Of a DNA stretch of 64,000 nucleotides, positions 15,594 through 24,019 are shown one piece after another. The stretch comes from Acidobacteriota bacterium. GTDB taxonomy: Bacteria; Acidobacteriota; Aminicenantia; Aminicenantales; Saccharicenantaceae. Within the stretch, counting starts at the first letter, position 1, and every line of letters begins with the position of its first letter. The DNA is taken from assembly GCA_028749115.1 (NCBI GenBank), contig JAQURD010000003.1:186001-250000 (forward strand). The letters run 5' to 3'. The position numbers and the translations under genes are program-made. The notes under the pieces were generated by a model. The model ran no database searches. It saw nothing but the letters and a program-made list of their open reading frames with translations, and was not told where the DNA came from.

Positions 15594-16811
15594 ATGCATA
15601 ACCGCTCTGGCTCTTGGCTATTACTGATTCTGACCTTGGTAATCCTGGCCACAGCCAGCGCTGTTCAGACTCAATCGCTAGCCGAGATCGGTGGCTTGCG
15701 TTATCACCAGCATGAAAATTTTTTCCGGCTTGTTCTGGAATTAACCAGAGTTCGCGAATATTCTTCCGCCGAACTCAGCCAGCCCGACAGGCTTTATCTG
15801 GATATCTATCAGTCCCGGCTCAACCCGTCCCTTCATGGAAAAAGCTATGAGTTTAATGCGGCCTGTGTCCGCCAGCTCCGTCTCGCCCAGAGAAATCCAT
15901 CTACAGTCCGTGTTACTTTTGAACTTCAATCCGGAACGAAAGAAAGGGAAAAAATCTATTATCTGAAAAATCCTGACCGCCTGGTCATTGATATTTACCA
16001 CCAGAGCACTCTCCAGGCGGTTGAAAAACCGGCTGCCTCCGGAAAAGCGCCGGCTACTACTGTCAGCCAGCCGCCCCGGCCTGCCAGCCCCACAGTTTCT
16101 GGCTATTCTCTTGTTCGCCAGCTTGGCCTGGGGGTGAAAAAAATTGCCCTTGATCCAGGGCATGGAGGAACCGACCCGGGCTGCCTGAGCCGTAGCGGCC
16201 TTAAAGAAAAAGATGTGGCTCTGGATCTGGCCAAACGGTTAAAATCTATCCTGGAAACCCAGGGCGGATTTGAAGTCTTTCTAACAAGGGAAAGTGATGT
16301 TCTCCTGCCCCTCGAAAAAAGAACAAAGCTGGCTAATGAAAGACAGGCTGATCTTTTTATTTCGATTCACCTCAATGCCAGCCCGCGTAAAACCAGAACA
16401 GGTGTCGAGACTTTTTATCTGAATTTCAGTCCAGATCCGGCAGTGAATGAGCTGGCTGCCAGAGAGAATGCTTCTTCCAGCAAAAATATCCGGGACATGA
16501 AGCTCATCGTAGATAAAATTATTAAGAATAACAAGTATGAAGAATCGCGAGCTCTGGCAGAAAAGATTCATCATCAGCTCCTGGGCCACCTGAAGCAGCA
16601 TTTTGGCCCAAGGGATAATCTGGGAGTAAAAGGCGGCCCTTTCTGGGTGCTGATCGGGAGCGAGATGCCGGCAGTACTGGTAGAAGTTTCTCATCTATCC
16701 AATCAGAAAGAAGAGGAAGCTCTGAAGACTGACTTCTACCGGGAGAATATAGCTACTGGACTTTTCCGTGGTATTATGGAATATGTCAAATCCCTTGGAA
16801 AGGGATCATAA
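15594..16811 (+). CDS. N-acetylmuramoyl-L-alanine amidase with AMIN domain (AmiC-like)
   Basis: The enzyme cleaves the amide between muramic acid and the stem peptide of peptidoglycan in the periplasm. The 405-residue protein has a signal peptide (about 1-24), an AMIN targeting domain (about 33-125), a Pro/Ala linker and an Amidase_3 catalytic domain (about 180-400). All zinc and catalytic positions are visible: His in LDPGHGG, Glu in GLKEKDVALDLA, His in FISIHLNAS and Glu in AVLVEVSHLSN. It is followed after two bases by the DUF362 gene. Confidence 0.93.
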   Translation: MHNRSGSWLLLILTLVILATASAVQTQSLAEIGGLRYHQHENFFRLVLELTRVREYSSAELSQPDRLYLDIYQSRLNPSLHGKSYEFNAACVRQLRLAQRNPSTVRVTFELQSGTKEREKIYYLKNPDRLVIDIYHQSTLQAVEKPAASGKAPATTVSQPPRPASPTVSGYSLVRQLGLGVKKIALDPGHGGTDPGCLSRSGLKEKDVALDLAKRLKSILETQGGFEVFLTRESDVLLPLEKRTKLANERQADLFISIHLNASPRKTRTGVETFYLNFSPDPAVNELAARENASSSKNIRDMKLIVDKIIKNNKYEESRALAEKIHHQLLGHLKQHFGPRDNLGVKGGPFWVLIGSEMPAVLVEVSHLSNQKEEEALKTDFYRENIATGLFRGIMEYVKSLGKGS

Positions 16812-16813
16812 AA

Positions 16814-17698
16814 GTGGAGAGACGGGATTTTATAAAAGATCTGGTGATAGGAGGAGTGGCTCTGGGTGTTTCCCCCGGGCTTTGGGCTCAGCCGGCGTAT
16901 CCTGAGCTGGCGGTGGTAACCGGCGAATCTCCTGACCGGATTACCAGAGAAGCTGTTCAAATCCTGGGCGGCATAAAACGGTTTATCGGAAGAGGTGATA
17001 AAGTCATTATCAAGCCTAATATTGGCTGGGACCGGTCGCCAGAGATGGCCGCCTGTACCAATCCGGAAATAGTTAAAACAGTGGTGGCCATGGCCTTTGA
17101 AGCCGGGGCAAAGGACGTCATCGTGATGGATCATACTATCAATCAAGCTAAGAGATGCTACATCCGGTCGGGTATTCAGGCAGCCGTCCAATCAGCCGGA
17201 GCTAAAGTTCTTTTAGCTGAAGACCAGCGACTGAAAAAAGTGAACCTAAAAGGCGAGTGGCTGAAAGACTGGGAAGTTTATATTGACTTTCTCGAGGCAG
17301 ATAAAATAATCAATTTGCCGGCGACTAAGGTCCACAGCCTATCTAAGGTTACTCTGGGGATGAAAAACTGGCTGGGAGCTATCGGCGGAAGCCGTAATCA
17401 GCTCCACCAGATAATTGATCAGGCCATAGTTGATCTGACAGCTTTCTTTGAACCCTGCTTAACAATTCTCGATAGTTACCGTATTCTTTTCAGAAATGGC
17501 CCGCAGGGAGGAAGAATTTCTGATACCAGGCTGATGAAGACAGTGGTCGCCGGTATTGATCCGGTGGCCATAGATGCCTATGGAGCCACTTTTTTTGACT
17601 ATGAACCCCGGGAATTGCTTTTTCTGCAATTAGCAGCAGCTCGGGGCCTGGGCAAGTTTGAACTGGAGAAGGTCCGCATTGAAAAGAGAACAGTCTAA
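16814..17698 (+). CDS. Tat-exported DUF362 protein
   Basis: The 294-residue protein starts at GTG with GGATC upstream. It has a twin-arginine signal (ERRDFIKDLVIGGVALGVSP) and a DUF362 domain (about 30-285), including KVIIKPNIGWDRSPEMAACT, NLPATKVHSLSKVTLGMKNW and GIDPVAIDAYGA. DUF362 proteins are poorly characterised and often lie beside iron-sulfur proteins, as here. The 3' end overlaps the next gene by about 20 bases. A periplasmic redox-linked role is inference. Confidence 0.85.
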   Translation: MERRDFIKDLVIGGVALGVSPGLWAQPAYPELAVVTGESPDRITREAVQILGGIKRFIGRGDKVIIKPNIGWDRSPEMAACTNPEIVKTVVAMAFEAGAKDVIVMDHTINQAKRCYIRSGIQAAVQSAGAKVLLAEDQRLKKVNLKGEWLKDWEVYIDFLEADKIINLPATKVHSLSKVTLGMKNWLGAIGGSRNQLHQIIDQAIVDLTAFFEPCLTILDSYRILFRNGPQGGRISDTRLMKTVVAGIDPVAIDAYGATFFDYEPRELLFLQLAAARGLGKFELEKVRIEKRTV

Positions 17699-19277
17699 AA
17701 AATATTCAGGGCTGCAAAAATTAAGGATCATTTCTCAGGCAGGGTTTTTTGCCCTCTTCCTTATTTTATTTATTAAAACTCATTATGGAGGGGAAGACTA
17801 TCTAACAACCACGGTCGAAGGCTTTTTCCATTTTGATCCTTTGCTGGCCCTGGCTACCACCATCGGTTCCCGCCTGTTTTTCGTTGCCTTCTGGCTATCC
17901 ATTATAACTTTACTCTTTACTCTGATTTTTGGCCGGGCAATCTGCGGCTGGATCTGCCCTCTGGGCGCAGTTCATCAATTCTTCTCTTTTGTCTTTAAGA
18001 AAACCCGCTGGCTGAAGCCAAAAAAGGATGACCACCTGAGCCTGGCACCGAAATACATAATCTTAATTATTGTGCTCGCCGCCTCAATCTTTGCTGTCAA
18101 CCTGGCTGGTTATCTCGATCCGTTATCTTTTCTCTACCGGTCATTTGCTGTCTATTTTACTCCTTTATTAAATATGGCCTTCTCCCAATCTGCTGGCCTG
18201 ACCTATAGTTTAGGCTTTGAATCCCTTGGTCAGACTTTCGGACAAACCCTCGGCAATCTGGCTCTTAACAGTTACTTTCAGCATGCTCTGGCCATCGGCC
18301 TGCTACTTATGGCGGCTATCTTGCTTAATGCCTGGAAAGAAAGATTCTGGTGTCGTTATCTATGCCCAGCTGGAGCATTACTCGGGTTATTTTCCCGCTT
18401 TAATGTATTTAAACTAAAGATTGATCCTGAGAAGTGCATCAACTGCCATCTGTGTTCAATCCAGTGCCAGACCAATGCCCGCCCTTACCCGGCGGGGGAG
18501 TGGAAGAGTTCTGAGTGCATTTACTGTGAAACCTGTGCGGCCATCTGCCCGACCGCAGCCATTACCTTTCCAGTGAGATGGCAAGCTGAAAAAATCCAGG
18601 GAGTTAACCTCAGCCGGCGAAAAATATTATTGACTTCCTTGACCACCCTGCTCGTTGCTCCAATTTTTAAAATTACTCTCCATCGTCAGAGAGCCTATCC
18701 GGCGTTAATCAGGCCGCCAGGCGCCCTGCCAGAAGAAAAATTCCTTAATAAATGTATCAAGTGCGGTGAGTGCCTGAAGGTCTGCCCGACTAACGGGCTT
18801 CAGCCGGCTTTAACTGAAGCCGGGCCAGAAGGAATCTGGACACCGGTTCTAGTACCACGTATTGGTTACTGTGAATATTACTGCTCACTCTGCAGCCAGG
18901 TGTGCCCAACAGGCGCCATAACAGAGTTAACCATAGAAGAAAAAACGACAGTCAAAATTGGCACAGCTTTTGTGGACAAAAATCGTTGTTTACCCTATAC
19001 CCTGGGACGGCAGTGTCTTGTCTGTGAGGAGCACTGCCCGGTCTCACCGAAAGCTATCCAGACGATTACAGTTGAAACCCTGACGCCGGAAGGTAAAGTC
19101 GCTACCAATCTGGCTCCCTTTGTTAATGTCAACAACTGTATTGGCTGCGGCATCTGTGAGAATAAATGTGTGGTAGTAGATGAACCAGCCATCAGAGTTA
19201 GCAGTATAGGCGAGGCGAGGTCGGAGAAAAACCGCCTCCTTCTTCAAGTCAATGAACCTGGTGACCCCCAGCAATAA
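17679..19277 (+). CDS. NapH-NapG-like fused polyferredoxin membrane protein
   Basis: The 532-residue protein has an N-terminal NapH/YccM-like half with about five membrane segments (to about residue 245) and the CGWICPLGAVH and CRYLCPAGAL motifs. Two 4Fe-4S motifs follow (CINCHLCSIQC, CIYCETCAAICP). At about 315 a twin-arginine-like element plus hydrophobic stretch appears (NLSRRKILLTSLTTLLVAP). A NapG-like ferredoxin half follows with CIKCGECLKVCP, CEYYCSLCSQVCP, CLVCEEHCP and CIGCGICENKC. I start at TTG 17679 because GGAGAAGG sits six bases upstream. It probably moves electrons across or along the membrane; its partners are unknown. Confidence 0.85.
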   Translation: MKREQSKKYSGLQKLRIISQAGFFALFLILFIKTHYGGEDYLTTTVEGFFHFDPLLALATTIGSRLFFVAFWLSIITLLFTLIFGRAICGWICPLGAVHQFFSFVFKKTRWLKPKKDDHLSLAPKYIILIIVLAASIFAVNLAGYLDPLSFLYRSFAVYFTPLLNMAFSQSAGLTYSLGFESLGQTFGQTLGNLALNSYFQHALAIGLLLMAAILLNAWKERFWCRYLCPAGALLGLFSRFNVFKLKIDPEKCINCHLCSIQCQTNARPYPAGEWKSSECIYCETCAAICPTAAITFPVRWQAEKIQGVNLSRRKILLTSLTTLLVAPIFKITLHRQRAYPALIRPPGALPEEKFLNKCIKCGECLKVCPTNGLQPALTEAGPEGIWTPVLVPRIGYCEYYCSLCSQVCPTGAITELTIEEKTTVKIGTAFVDKNRCLPYTLGRQCLVCEEHCPVSPKAIQTITVETLTPEGKVATNLAPFVNVNNCIGCGICENKCVVVDEPAIRVSSIGEARSEKNRLLLQVNEPGDPQQ

Positions 19278-19354
19278 AGACGGCTGGGCCCCCGCAAAAA
19301 CAGATTTAAACCTGACCAGAAATTGCCGGCTAATGCCCTTTGAAAGCTTGACTC

Positions 19355-20614
19355 TCAACCTTCAAATTTCTTCAGCAGGAGACAGGCATTTGTTCCCCCG
19401 AAGCCAAATGAATTCGTCAGTGCATAAATGACTTCCGCCTCCCTGGCCTTATTGGGAACATAATCAAGATCACAGTCAGGATCCGGGAACTCATAATTGA
19501 TAGTCGGTGGGACAATCTGGCGATCAATCGCCAGGGCAGTGATACCCGCTTCAATTCCACCGGCCGCTCCTAACAGATGGCCCGTCATTGATTTTGTCGA
19601 GCTAACAGCAATTTTCCTGGCGTAATCTCCAAAGACAGACTTGATGGCCAGAGTTTCTACCCGGTCATTATAAGGAGTTGACGTCCCATGAGCATTTATA
19701 TATTGAATATCAGCAGGAGAAATTCCTGCTTCATCTATAGCCAGTTTCATTACCCTGGCAGCTCCCTCGCCATCGGGGCAAGGGGCAGTCACATGATAGG
19801 CATCGCCATTCAGGCCATAGCCTGCCACTTCAGCATAAATTTTTGCTCCCCGTTTAAGAGCTGATTGCAGATCTTCCAGTAAAACAAGGCCAGCTCCCTC
19901 ACTCATGATAAAGCCATCCCGCTGGGCATCAAAAGGGCGGCAGGCTTTGTCTGGCTCATTATTTCTTTCAGATAATGCCTTCATGCTGCTAAATCCCGCC
20001 AGGCTTAGAGGAGTAATGGGCGCCTCAGCCCCACCAGCAATCATCCGGTCGACCAGGCCAAACTGAATCATTCTGAATGATTCACCAATAGCATGTGCCC
20101 CGGTGCTGCAGGCAGTAACATTAGACATATTCGGGCCCCGGGCTTTATAACGAATAGAAATGTGAGCAGGAGCTTCGTTGATAATAGTTTGAATTATAAA
20201 ATAGGGCGATACCCGGGAGGGGCCTTTTTCCAGCAAGACGCGGTGAGTTTCCTCAATAGAGCCCAGTCCGCCAATGCCTGAACCAACATACACGCCTGTC
20301 CGCTCGCCTTCTAAACTGGCCAGATCAATACCGGCATCTTTGATTGCCAGGTCAGCTGCAGCAATCGCATAGTGAACAAAAATATCCATTTTCCTGGCTT
20401 CTTTCTTATCAATAAATTGCTGAACATCAAAGTTGGCTACTTCGCCAGCAATCTTTACCGGAAAATCTGTGATGTCAAATCTGGTAATCTTCCGGATGCC
20501 TGAATGCCCGGCCAGCAGGGCTTTCCAGTTAGTCTCGAGCCCGACCCCGAGTGGGGAGACCAAACCCATGCCCGTTATAACCACCCGTCTCTTGTTATTA
20601 CAAAGTAGAGTCAT
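19355..20614 (-). CDS. fabF: beta-ketoacyl-ACP synthase II
   Basis: FabF condenses malonyl-ACP with acyl-ACP in fatty-acid elongation. The 419-residue protein has the [13 protein letters not shown] opening, the active-site Cys in [13 protein letters not shown], and the His pair in [12 protein letters not shown] and [13 protein letters not shown]. The glycine loop [13 protein letters not shown] closes it. It is last in the yceD-rpmF-plsX-fabG-acpP-fabF operon, about 40 bases after acpP. No good ribosome site is visible before ATG 20614. Confidence 0.96.
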   Translation of the reverse strand: MTLLCNNKRRVVITGMGLVSPLGVGLETNWKALLAGHSGIRKITRFDITDFPVKIAGEVANFDVQQFIDKKEARKMDIFVHYAIAAADLAIKDAGIDLASLEGERTGVYVGSGIGGLGSIEETHRVLLEKGPSRVSPYFIIQTIINEAPAHISIRYKARGPNMSNVTACSTGAHAIGESFRMIQFGLVDRMIAGGAEAPITPLSLAGFSSMKALSERNNEPDKACRPFDAQRDGFIMSEGAGLVLLEDLQSALKRGAKIYAEVAGYGLNGDAYHVTAPCPDGEGAARVMKLAIDEAGISPADIQYINAHGTSTPYNDRVETLAIKSVFGDYARKIAVSSTKSMTGHLLGAAGGIEAGITALAIDRQIVPPTINYEFPDPDCDLDYVPNKAREAEVIYALTNSFGFGGTNACLLLKKFEG

Positions 20615-20655
20615 AGGATTTTCTGACAGTCAAAACAGATTATATGGCCGGGTAA

Positions 20656-20904
20656 TTACTTACCCTTCTGATGGTCAAGAATATAATCAATAGCCTTACC
20701 GACCGTCGTCAGCTTTTCAGCTTCATCATCAGGGATATCCAGTCCGAATTCATCTTCGAGGGCCATCACCAGTTCTACAGTATCAAGAGAATCAGCACCC
20801 AAATCCTGGGTAAAAGAAGCATTCTCAGTAATCTGTTCTTCACTGACATTGAGCTTGTCAGCCACAATGGCTTTAACCTTCTTTAAAAGTTCTTCTCTGT
20901 TCAT
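20656..20904 (-). CDS. acpP: acyl carrier protein
   Basis: This 82-residue acidic protein has the phosphopantetheine attachment site in [20 protein letters not shown] (Ser of the DSL motif). It carries acyl intermediates for FabG, FabF and PlsX encoded beside it. The start has a strong AAAAAGGAGG ribosome site. Confidence 0.97.
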   Translation of the reverse strand: MNREELLKKVKAIVADKLNVSEEQITENASFTQDLGADSLDTVELVMALEDEFGLDIPDDEAEKLTTVGKAIDYILDHQKGK

Positions 20905-20932
20905 AATAACCTCCTTTTTATTTTAAGGCTTA

Positions 20933-21673
20933 TTACATATACATGCCGCCGTTAACACCTATGACCTGACCGGTAATATAGGCCGCCCCGTCTGAACACA
21001 AAAATTTTACTGCTTTAGCTATTTCTTCTGGCAGGCCGAACCGTTTCATAGGTATAATTTCCAGAAAAGCTTTTTTGACTTCTTCTGAAAGTTTCTCTGT
21101 CATGGGAGTAGCAACATAACCAGGGGCAACACAATTGACGGTTATCCCCCTGGCAGCGACTTCTCTGGCTAATGATTTAGAAAAACCAATAAGTCCTGCT
21201 TTGGAAGCAGCATAATTAGCCTGGCCAAAATTGCCCATCAGCCCGACCACAGAAGAGATGCTGACTATCCGGCCAGATCTGGCTGTCACCATATGTTTCA
21301 CTACCGACCGGCAAAAATTAAAGGCTCCTTTTAGATTGACAGCCAGGACCAGATCCCAGTCTTCTTCTTTCATTCGCAAGAGGAGAGAATCGCGGGTAAT
21401 ACCAGCGTTGTTAATCAAATGGTCTATCCGGCCAAATTCTTTTATTGCCGATTCAACGACTGCTTCTACCTGATGTAAATTGGTTACATCGGCCATGACA
21501 GGCTGTGCTTTTATGCCCTCAGCCTGGAAGCGTCCGGCCACCTCATCGAGCTTTTCTTTCTGAATATCAACGAGAACAACCGTCGCTCCTTCCCGGCCAA
21601 GCTCCCGGGCAATCGCTTCCCCAATCCCCTGAGAAGCTCCAGTGATTATTGATACTTTTTGATTAAAAATCAT
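20933..21673 (-). CDS. fabG: 3-oxoacyl-ACP reductase
   Basis: FabG reduces 3-ketoacyl-ACP with NADPH. The 246-residue short-chain dehydrogenase has the TGASQGIGEAIA cofactor motif, NNAGITRDSLL, the catalytic Ser (SISSVVGLMGN) and YAASKAG (Tyr/Lys), and it ends GQVIGVNGGMYM. It overlaps the plsX stop by four bases. Confidence 0.96.
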   Translation of the reverse strand: MIFNQKVSIITGASQGIGEAIARELGREGATVVLVDIQKEKLDEVAGRFQAEGIKAQPVMADVTNLHQVEAVVESAIKEFGRIDHLINNAGITRDSLLLRMKEEDWDLVLAVNLKGAFNFCRSVVKHMVTARSGRIVSISSVVGLMGNFGQANYAASKAGLIGFSKSLAREVAARGITVNCVAPGYVATPMTEKLSEEVKKAFLEIIPMKRFGLPEEIAKAVKFLCSDGAAYITGQVIGVNGGMYM

Positions 21674-22683
21674 GTTCCGACTTCTCCCCGGAGGCAGGCG
21701 GAGCGGGCCATTTCTTCCTGAATCTTATCCTGCAATTTTTCCAGTACAATTTCTTTGCCCATTTTAATCGCATTTTTTACTGCTTTTTGATTCGAGCGCC
21801 CATGGCCAATGACACAGATACCATTAACACCTAATAAATGCGCACCGCCATACTCAGAATAGTCTATCTTTTTATAGATTTTTTTCAAATGATGTTTGAG
21901 CAGTAGAAAACCAATTTTGGCCCAGATATTCTTGGTAACCTCATGACGGGCAAGAATCAGCATCGTTTCCACTACTCCCTCTGAGACTTTTAAGGCTACA
22001 TTGCCGGTAAAGCCATCGCTGACAATGATGTCAGCTTTTCCAGAATAAATATCCTTACCTTCGAGATTACCAATAAAGTTAAGCCCTGAGGCTTGCAGCC
22101 GTTCATAGCTTTTAAGAGTTAACTCATTACCCTTGGTTTTCTCCTCGCCAATACTCATCAAACCTACCGTGGGATTTTTGCGATTCAGGGCAGTTTCCAG
22201 AAAAACCTTTCCCATGATGGCAAACTGAAGAAGGTGCTGGGGCTGGCAATTGGCACTCGCCCCGACATCAATTAAAAGAGAGACTCCCTCCAAAGTCGGG
22301 ATGAGGAGAGCTAATCCTGGCTTTTCTATCCCTTGCAGGCTGCCCAGAACTTTTTTAGAGATATAAGTCACAGCCGCAGTATTTCCCATGGAAACGAAAG
22401 CCTGGGCTTCCCCTTTTTTTACCAGCTCTGCTCCCAGAAAAATGGAGGATTTGCTCTTATGGCGCAGGGACATAACTCCATCACCCATGTTAATAATGTC
22501 AGGAGCATCAACCAGAGAAATATCATTCCCCTGGTAATTCAAACGGTTTAATTCTTTCCTGACTGCTTTTTCTACCCCGACCAGAACAATTTGCAGGCCG
22601 AATTCTTCAGCCGCAGCTACCGCTCCAGCTACAACTTCTCGTGGAGCAAAATCACCACCCATCGCATCGACAGCGATTTTCAT
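21670..22683 (-). CDS. plsX: phosphate acyltransferase PlsX
   Basis: PlsX makes acyl-phosphate from acyl-ACP, the first step toward phosphatidic acid. The 337-residue protein opens MKIAVDAMGGDFAP, the classic PlsX start, and carries GVSLLIDVGASANCQPQHLL and IIVSDGFTGNVALKVSEG. The longer upstream frame would read through the rpmF end, so ATG 22683 is used. It lies between rpmF and fabG; fabH and fabD, often found here, are absent. Confidence 0.96.
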   Translation of the reverse strand: MKIAVDAMGGDFAPREVVAGAVAAAEEFGLQIVLVGVEKAVRKELNRLNYQGNDISLVDAPDIINMGDGVMSLRHKSKSSIFLGAELVKKGEAQAFVSMGNTAAVTYISKKVLGSLQGIEKPGLALLIPTLEGVSLLIDVGASANCQPQHLLQFAIMGKVFLETALNRKNPTVGLMSIGEEKTKGNELTLKSYERLQASGLNFIGNLEGKDIYSGKADIIVSDGFTGNVALKVSEGVVETMLILARHEVTKNIWAKIGFLLLKHHLKKIYKKIDYSEYGGAHLLGVNGICVIGHGRSNQKAVKNAIKMGKEIVLEKLQDKIQEEMARSACLRGEVGT

Positions 22684-22696
22684 CGTGGATACTCGC

Positions 22697-22879
22697 CTAC
22701 TTTTCTGTTCCTTCGATGACCTGGCGGCTCTTATAATAGCCACATTCAGGGCAGGCGCGGTGCGGTAGTTTCGGACTGCCGCAGTTAGGACAAAGCGAAA
22801 AAGACGGCAAAGTCAGGTGGTCATGTGACCTTCTTTTAGCTTTTCTTGTTACTGAATGTCTTCGTTTTGGGTTTGGCAT
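22697..22879 (-). CDS. rpmF: 50S ribosomal protein L32
   Basis: The 60-residue protein opens MPNPKRRHSVTRKAKRRSHD and keeps a four-cysteine zinc site (CPNCGSPKLPHRACPECGYY). The order yceD-rpmF-plsX is widespread and ties a ribosomal protein to lipid synthesis. Confidence 0.97.
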   Translation of the reverse strand: MPNPKRRHSVTRKAKRRSHDHLTLPSFSLCPNCGSPKLPHRACPECGYYKSRQVIEGTEK

Positions 22880-23398
22880 TTATCTCTTATCTCTTAGAAA
22901 AGATTTTAATTTCTCCAGCCTGGGATCTAATAAATTAACTTCACAGCCGCACTGGCCATTCTGGACGAGCTGGCCGCATACCGGGCAAAGGCCCTCACAA
23001 TTCTCAGAGCAAAGAGGGCGTAGCGGAAGACTCAGATTAAGCTGCTCCAGAATTACCTCGCGCAGGTCAAGCTGCTGGTGATAATAAAAGAATTTCCCTA
23101 GATCCTCTTCACCCAGCTCCTCTTTTTGCTCATCGAGTTCTTCAGGTAAATAAGCCAGATCAAAAGCAGCTTCCACCCCATATTCAAAAGGCCTTAAACA
23201 ACGGCTGCAAATAAAACTCAATCTCGTAGATAACTTTCCTTTAACCAGCACCTCACTCCCGGCTTTTTTGACTGACACTACTGAGTGAACCGGCTCCAGA
23301 AAAGCCGCCTGTTCTTCAATGAGATCAAGGCTAACAAAGTCAAAGTCCTGGTCAAAGTCTAACCCTTCACGCGGGATATCATTCACATCAATTAGCAT
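22880..23398 (-). CDS. YceD/DUF177 family protein
   Basis: The 172-residue protein has the YceD pattern: MLIDVNDIPREGLDFD start, a first Cys pair (FICSRCLRPFEY) in the middle and a C-terminal four-Cys cluster (CSENCEGLCPVCGQ). The family is linked to 23S rRNA accumulation and is almost always encoded upstream of rpmF. I choose ATG 23398 because AGAGGA lies seven bases upstream; an ATG at 23419 is also possible. Confidence 0.85.
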   Translation of the reverse strand: MLIDVNDIPREGLDFDQDFDFVSLDLIEEQAAFLEPVHSVVSVKKAGSEVLVKGKLSTRLSFICSRCLRPFEYGVEAAFDLAYLPEELDEQKEELGEEDLGKFFYYHQQLDLREVILEQLNLSLPLRPLCSENCEGLCPVCGQLVQNGQCGCEVNLLDPRLEKLKSFLRDKR

Positions 23399-23478
23399 CA
23401 AAAAATCCTCTTTACTCATCAACTTCTCAATTATTATTTACCAGCCCATAAAAGCTTTAAACAGCTTTATTTTAGCTT

Positions 23479-23506
23479 ATTATACCAGCTTGAACCTTGT
23501 TGTCAA
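23479..23506 (-). promoter_or_regulatory. consensus promoter for the yceD-rpmF-fab operon
   Basis: On the minus strand a perfect TTGACA (23501-23506) and a perfect TATAAT (23479-23484) are separated by 16 bases. Transcription should start near 23472, giving a leader of about 75 nt before yceD. Confidence 0.85.
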
Positions 23507-23761
23507 TGAAAACCGGAGGCTCAGCCTTTAACCACATTCTTAGTCAGTTTGTCTGCTATTTTTTCTCCCTGTTACCTCCTTTAGCGGTCTACAAATATAA
23601 ATGAGAAATTGATGGCCGGTCCTTGAGGGCCTTCCGGTATGAGGCGGGAATAACCAGTTCCAAGATGGACAATCATAATTTCATAAGCTGATCACTCGCC
23701 TCTTCCAGGCTGCTTGCAGCCCAGGCTGTATTGAGTATAATCATTGTAAAGGATAATCCCG
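23507..23761 (+). other. gene-free region with inverted repeats
   Basis: No ORF or known RNA was recognised. The region holds a GGTCC-TTGA-GGGCC hairpin (near 23618-23631), a long-range GAGGCG/CGCCTC pair (23641-23646 with 23697-23702) enclosing about 50 bases, and a GGCTG-CTTG-CAGCC hairpin (23708-23721) that overlaps the -35 of the next promoter. It could be a structured leader, a small RNA or an operator. Confidence 0.35.
23714..23741 (+). promoter_or_regulatory. promoter for the 85-aa ORF/polA unit
   Basis: TTGCAG (23714-23719) and TATAAT (23736-23741) are 16 bases apart. Transcription near 23748 leaves room for the AAAGGA ribosome site before ATG 23762. Confidence 0.6.
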
Positions 23762-24019
23762 ATGGAAGGCTACAACACAGCCATTGAGTACAAGGGGGTA
23801 AAGCTATTGGTTCAAACTCAGGATAAAGGCCCTGACTTCAATTATGTAGAATCCTTAATTTACCTGGCAGGCCGGGTAATTGTCACCAAAAGAAAATCTT
23901 ATACACAACATCTTAATCAGCCGAACCTGCGGGCTGTTATCAAGGAAAATCTCGAGAACCTTCATACTGAAGTTATCGACGAGATTGTAGAAGGGAAATA
24001 CGATAATCTCATTTCATGA
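23762..24019 (+). CDS. small conserved-type hypothetical protein coupled to polA
   Basis: This 85-residue, soluble, acidic protein is not one I can name. It has a beta-rich N-terminal half (YNTAIEYKGVKLLVQTQDKG, then ESLIYLAGRVIVTKRKSY) and a helical C-terminal half. AAAGGA precedes the ATG, a promoter lies upstream, and its stop overlaps the polA ATG by four bases. These features make it very likely to be a real gene, co-translated with DNA polymerase I. Confidence 0.7.
   Translation: MEGYNTAIEYKGVKLLVQTQDKGPDFNYVESLIYLAGRVIVTKRKSYTQHLNQPNLRAVIKENLENLHTEVIDEIVEGKYDNLIS

Noticed and set aside
19267-19288. CCCAGC/GCTGGG hairpin at the end of the NapHG-like gene as a terminator
   Set aside because: The stop codon lies in its loop and there is no T-run on either strand.
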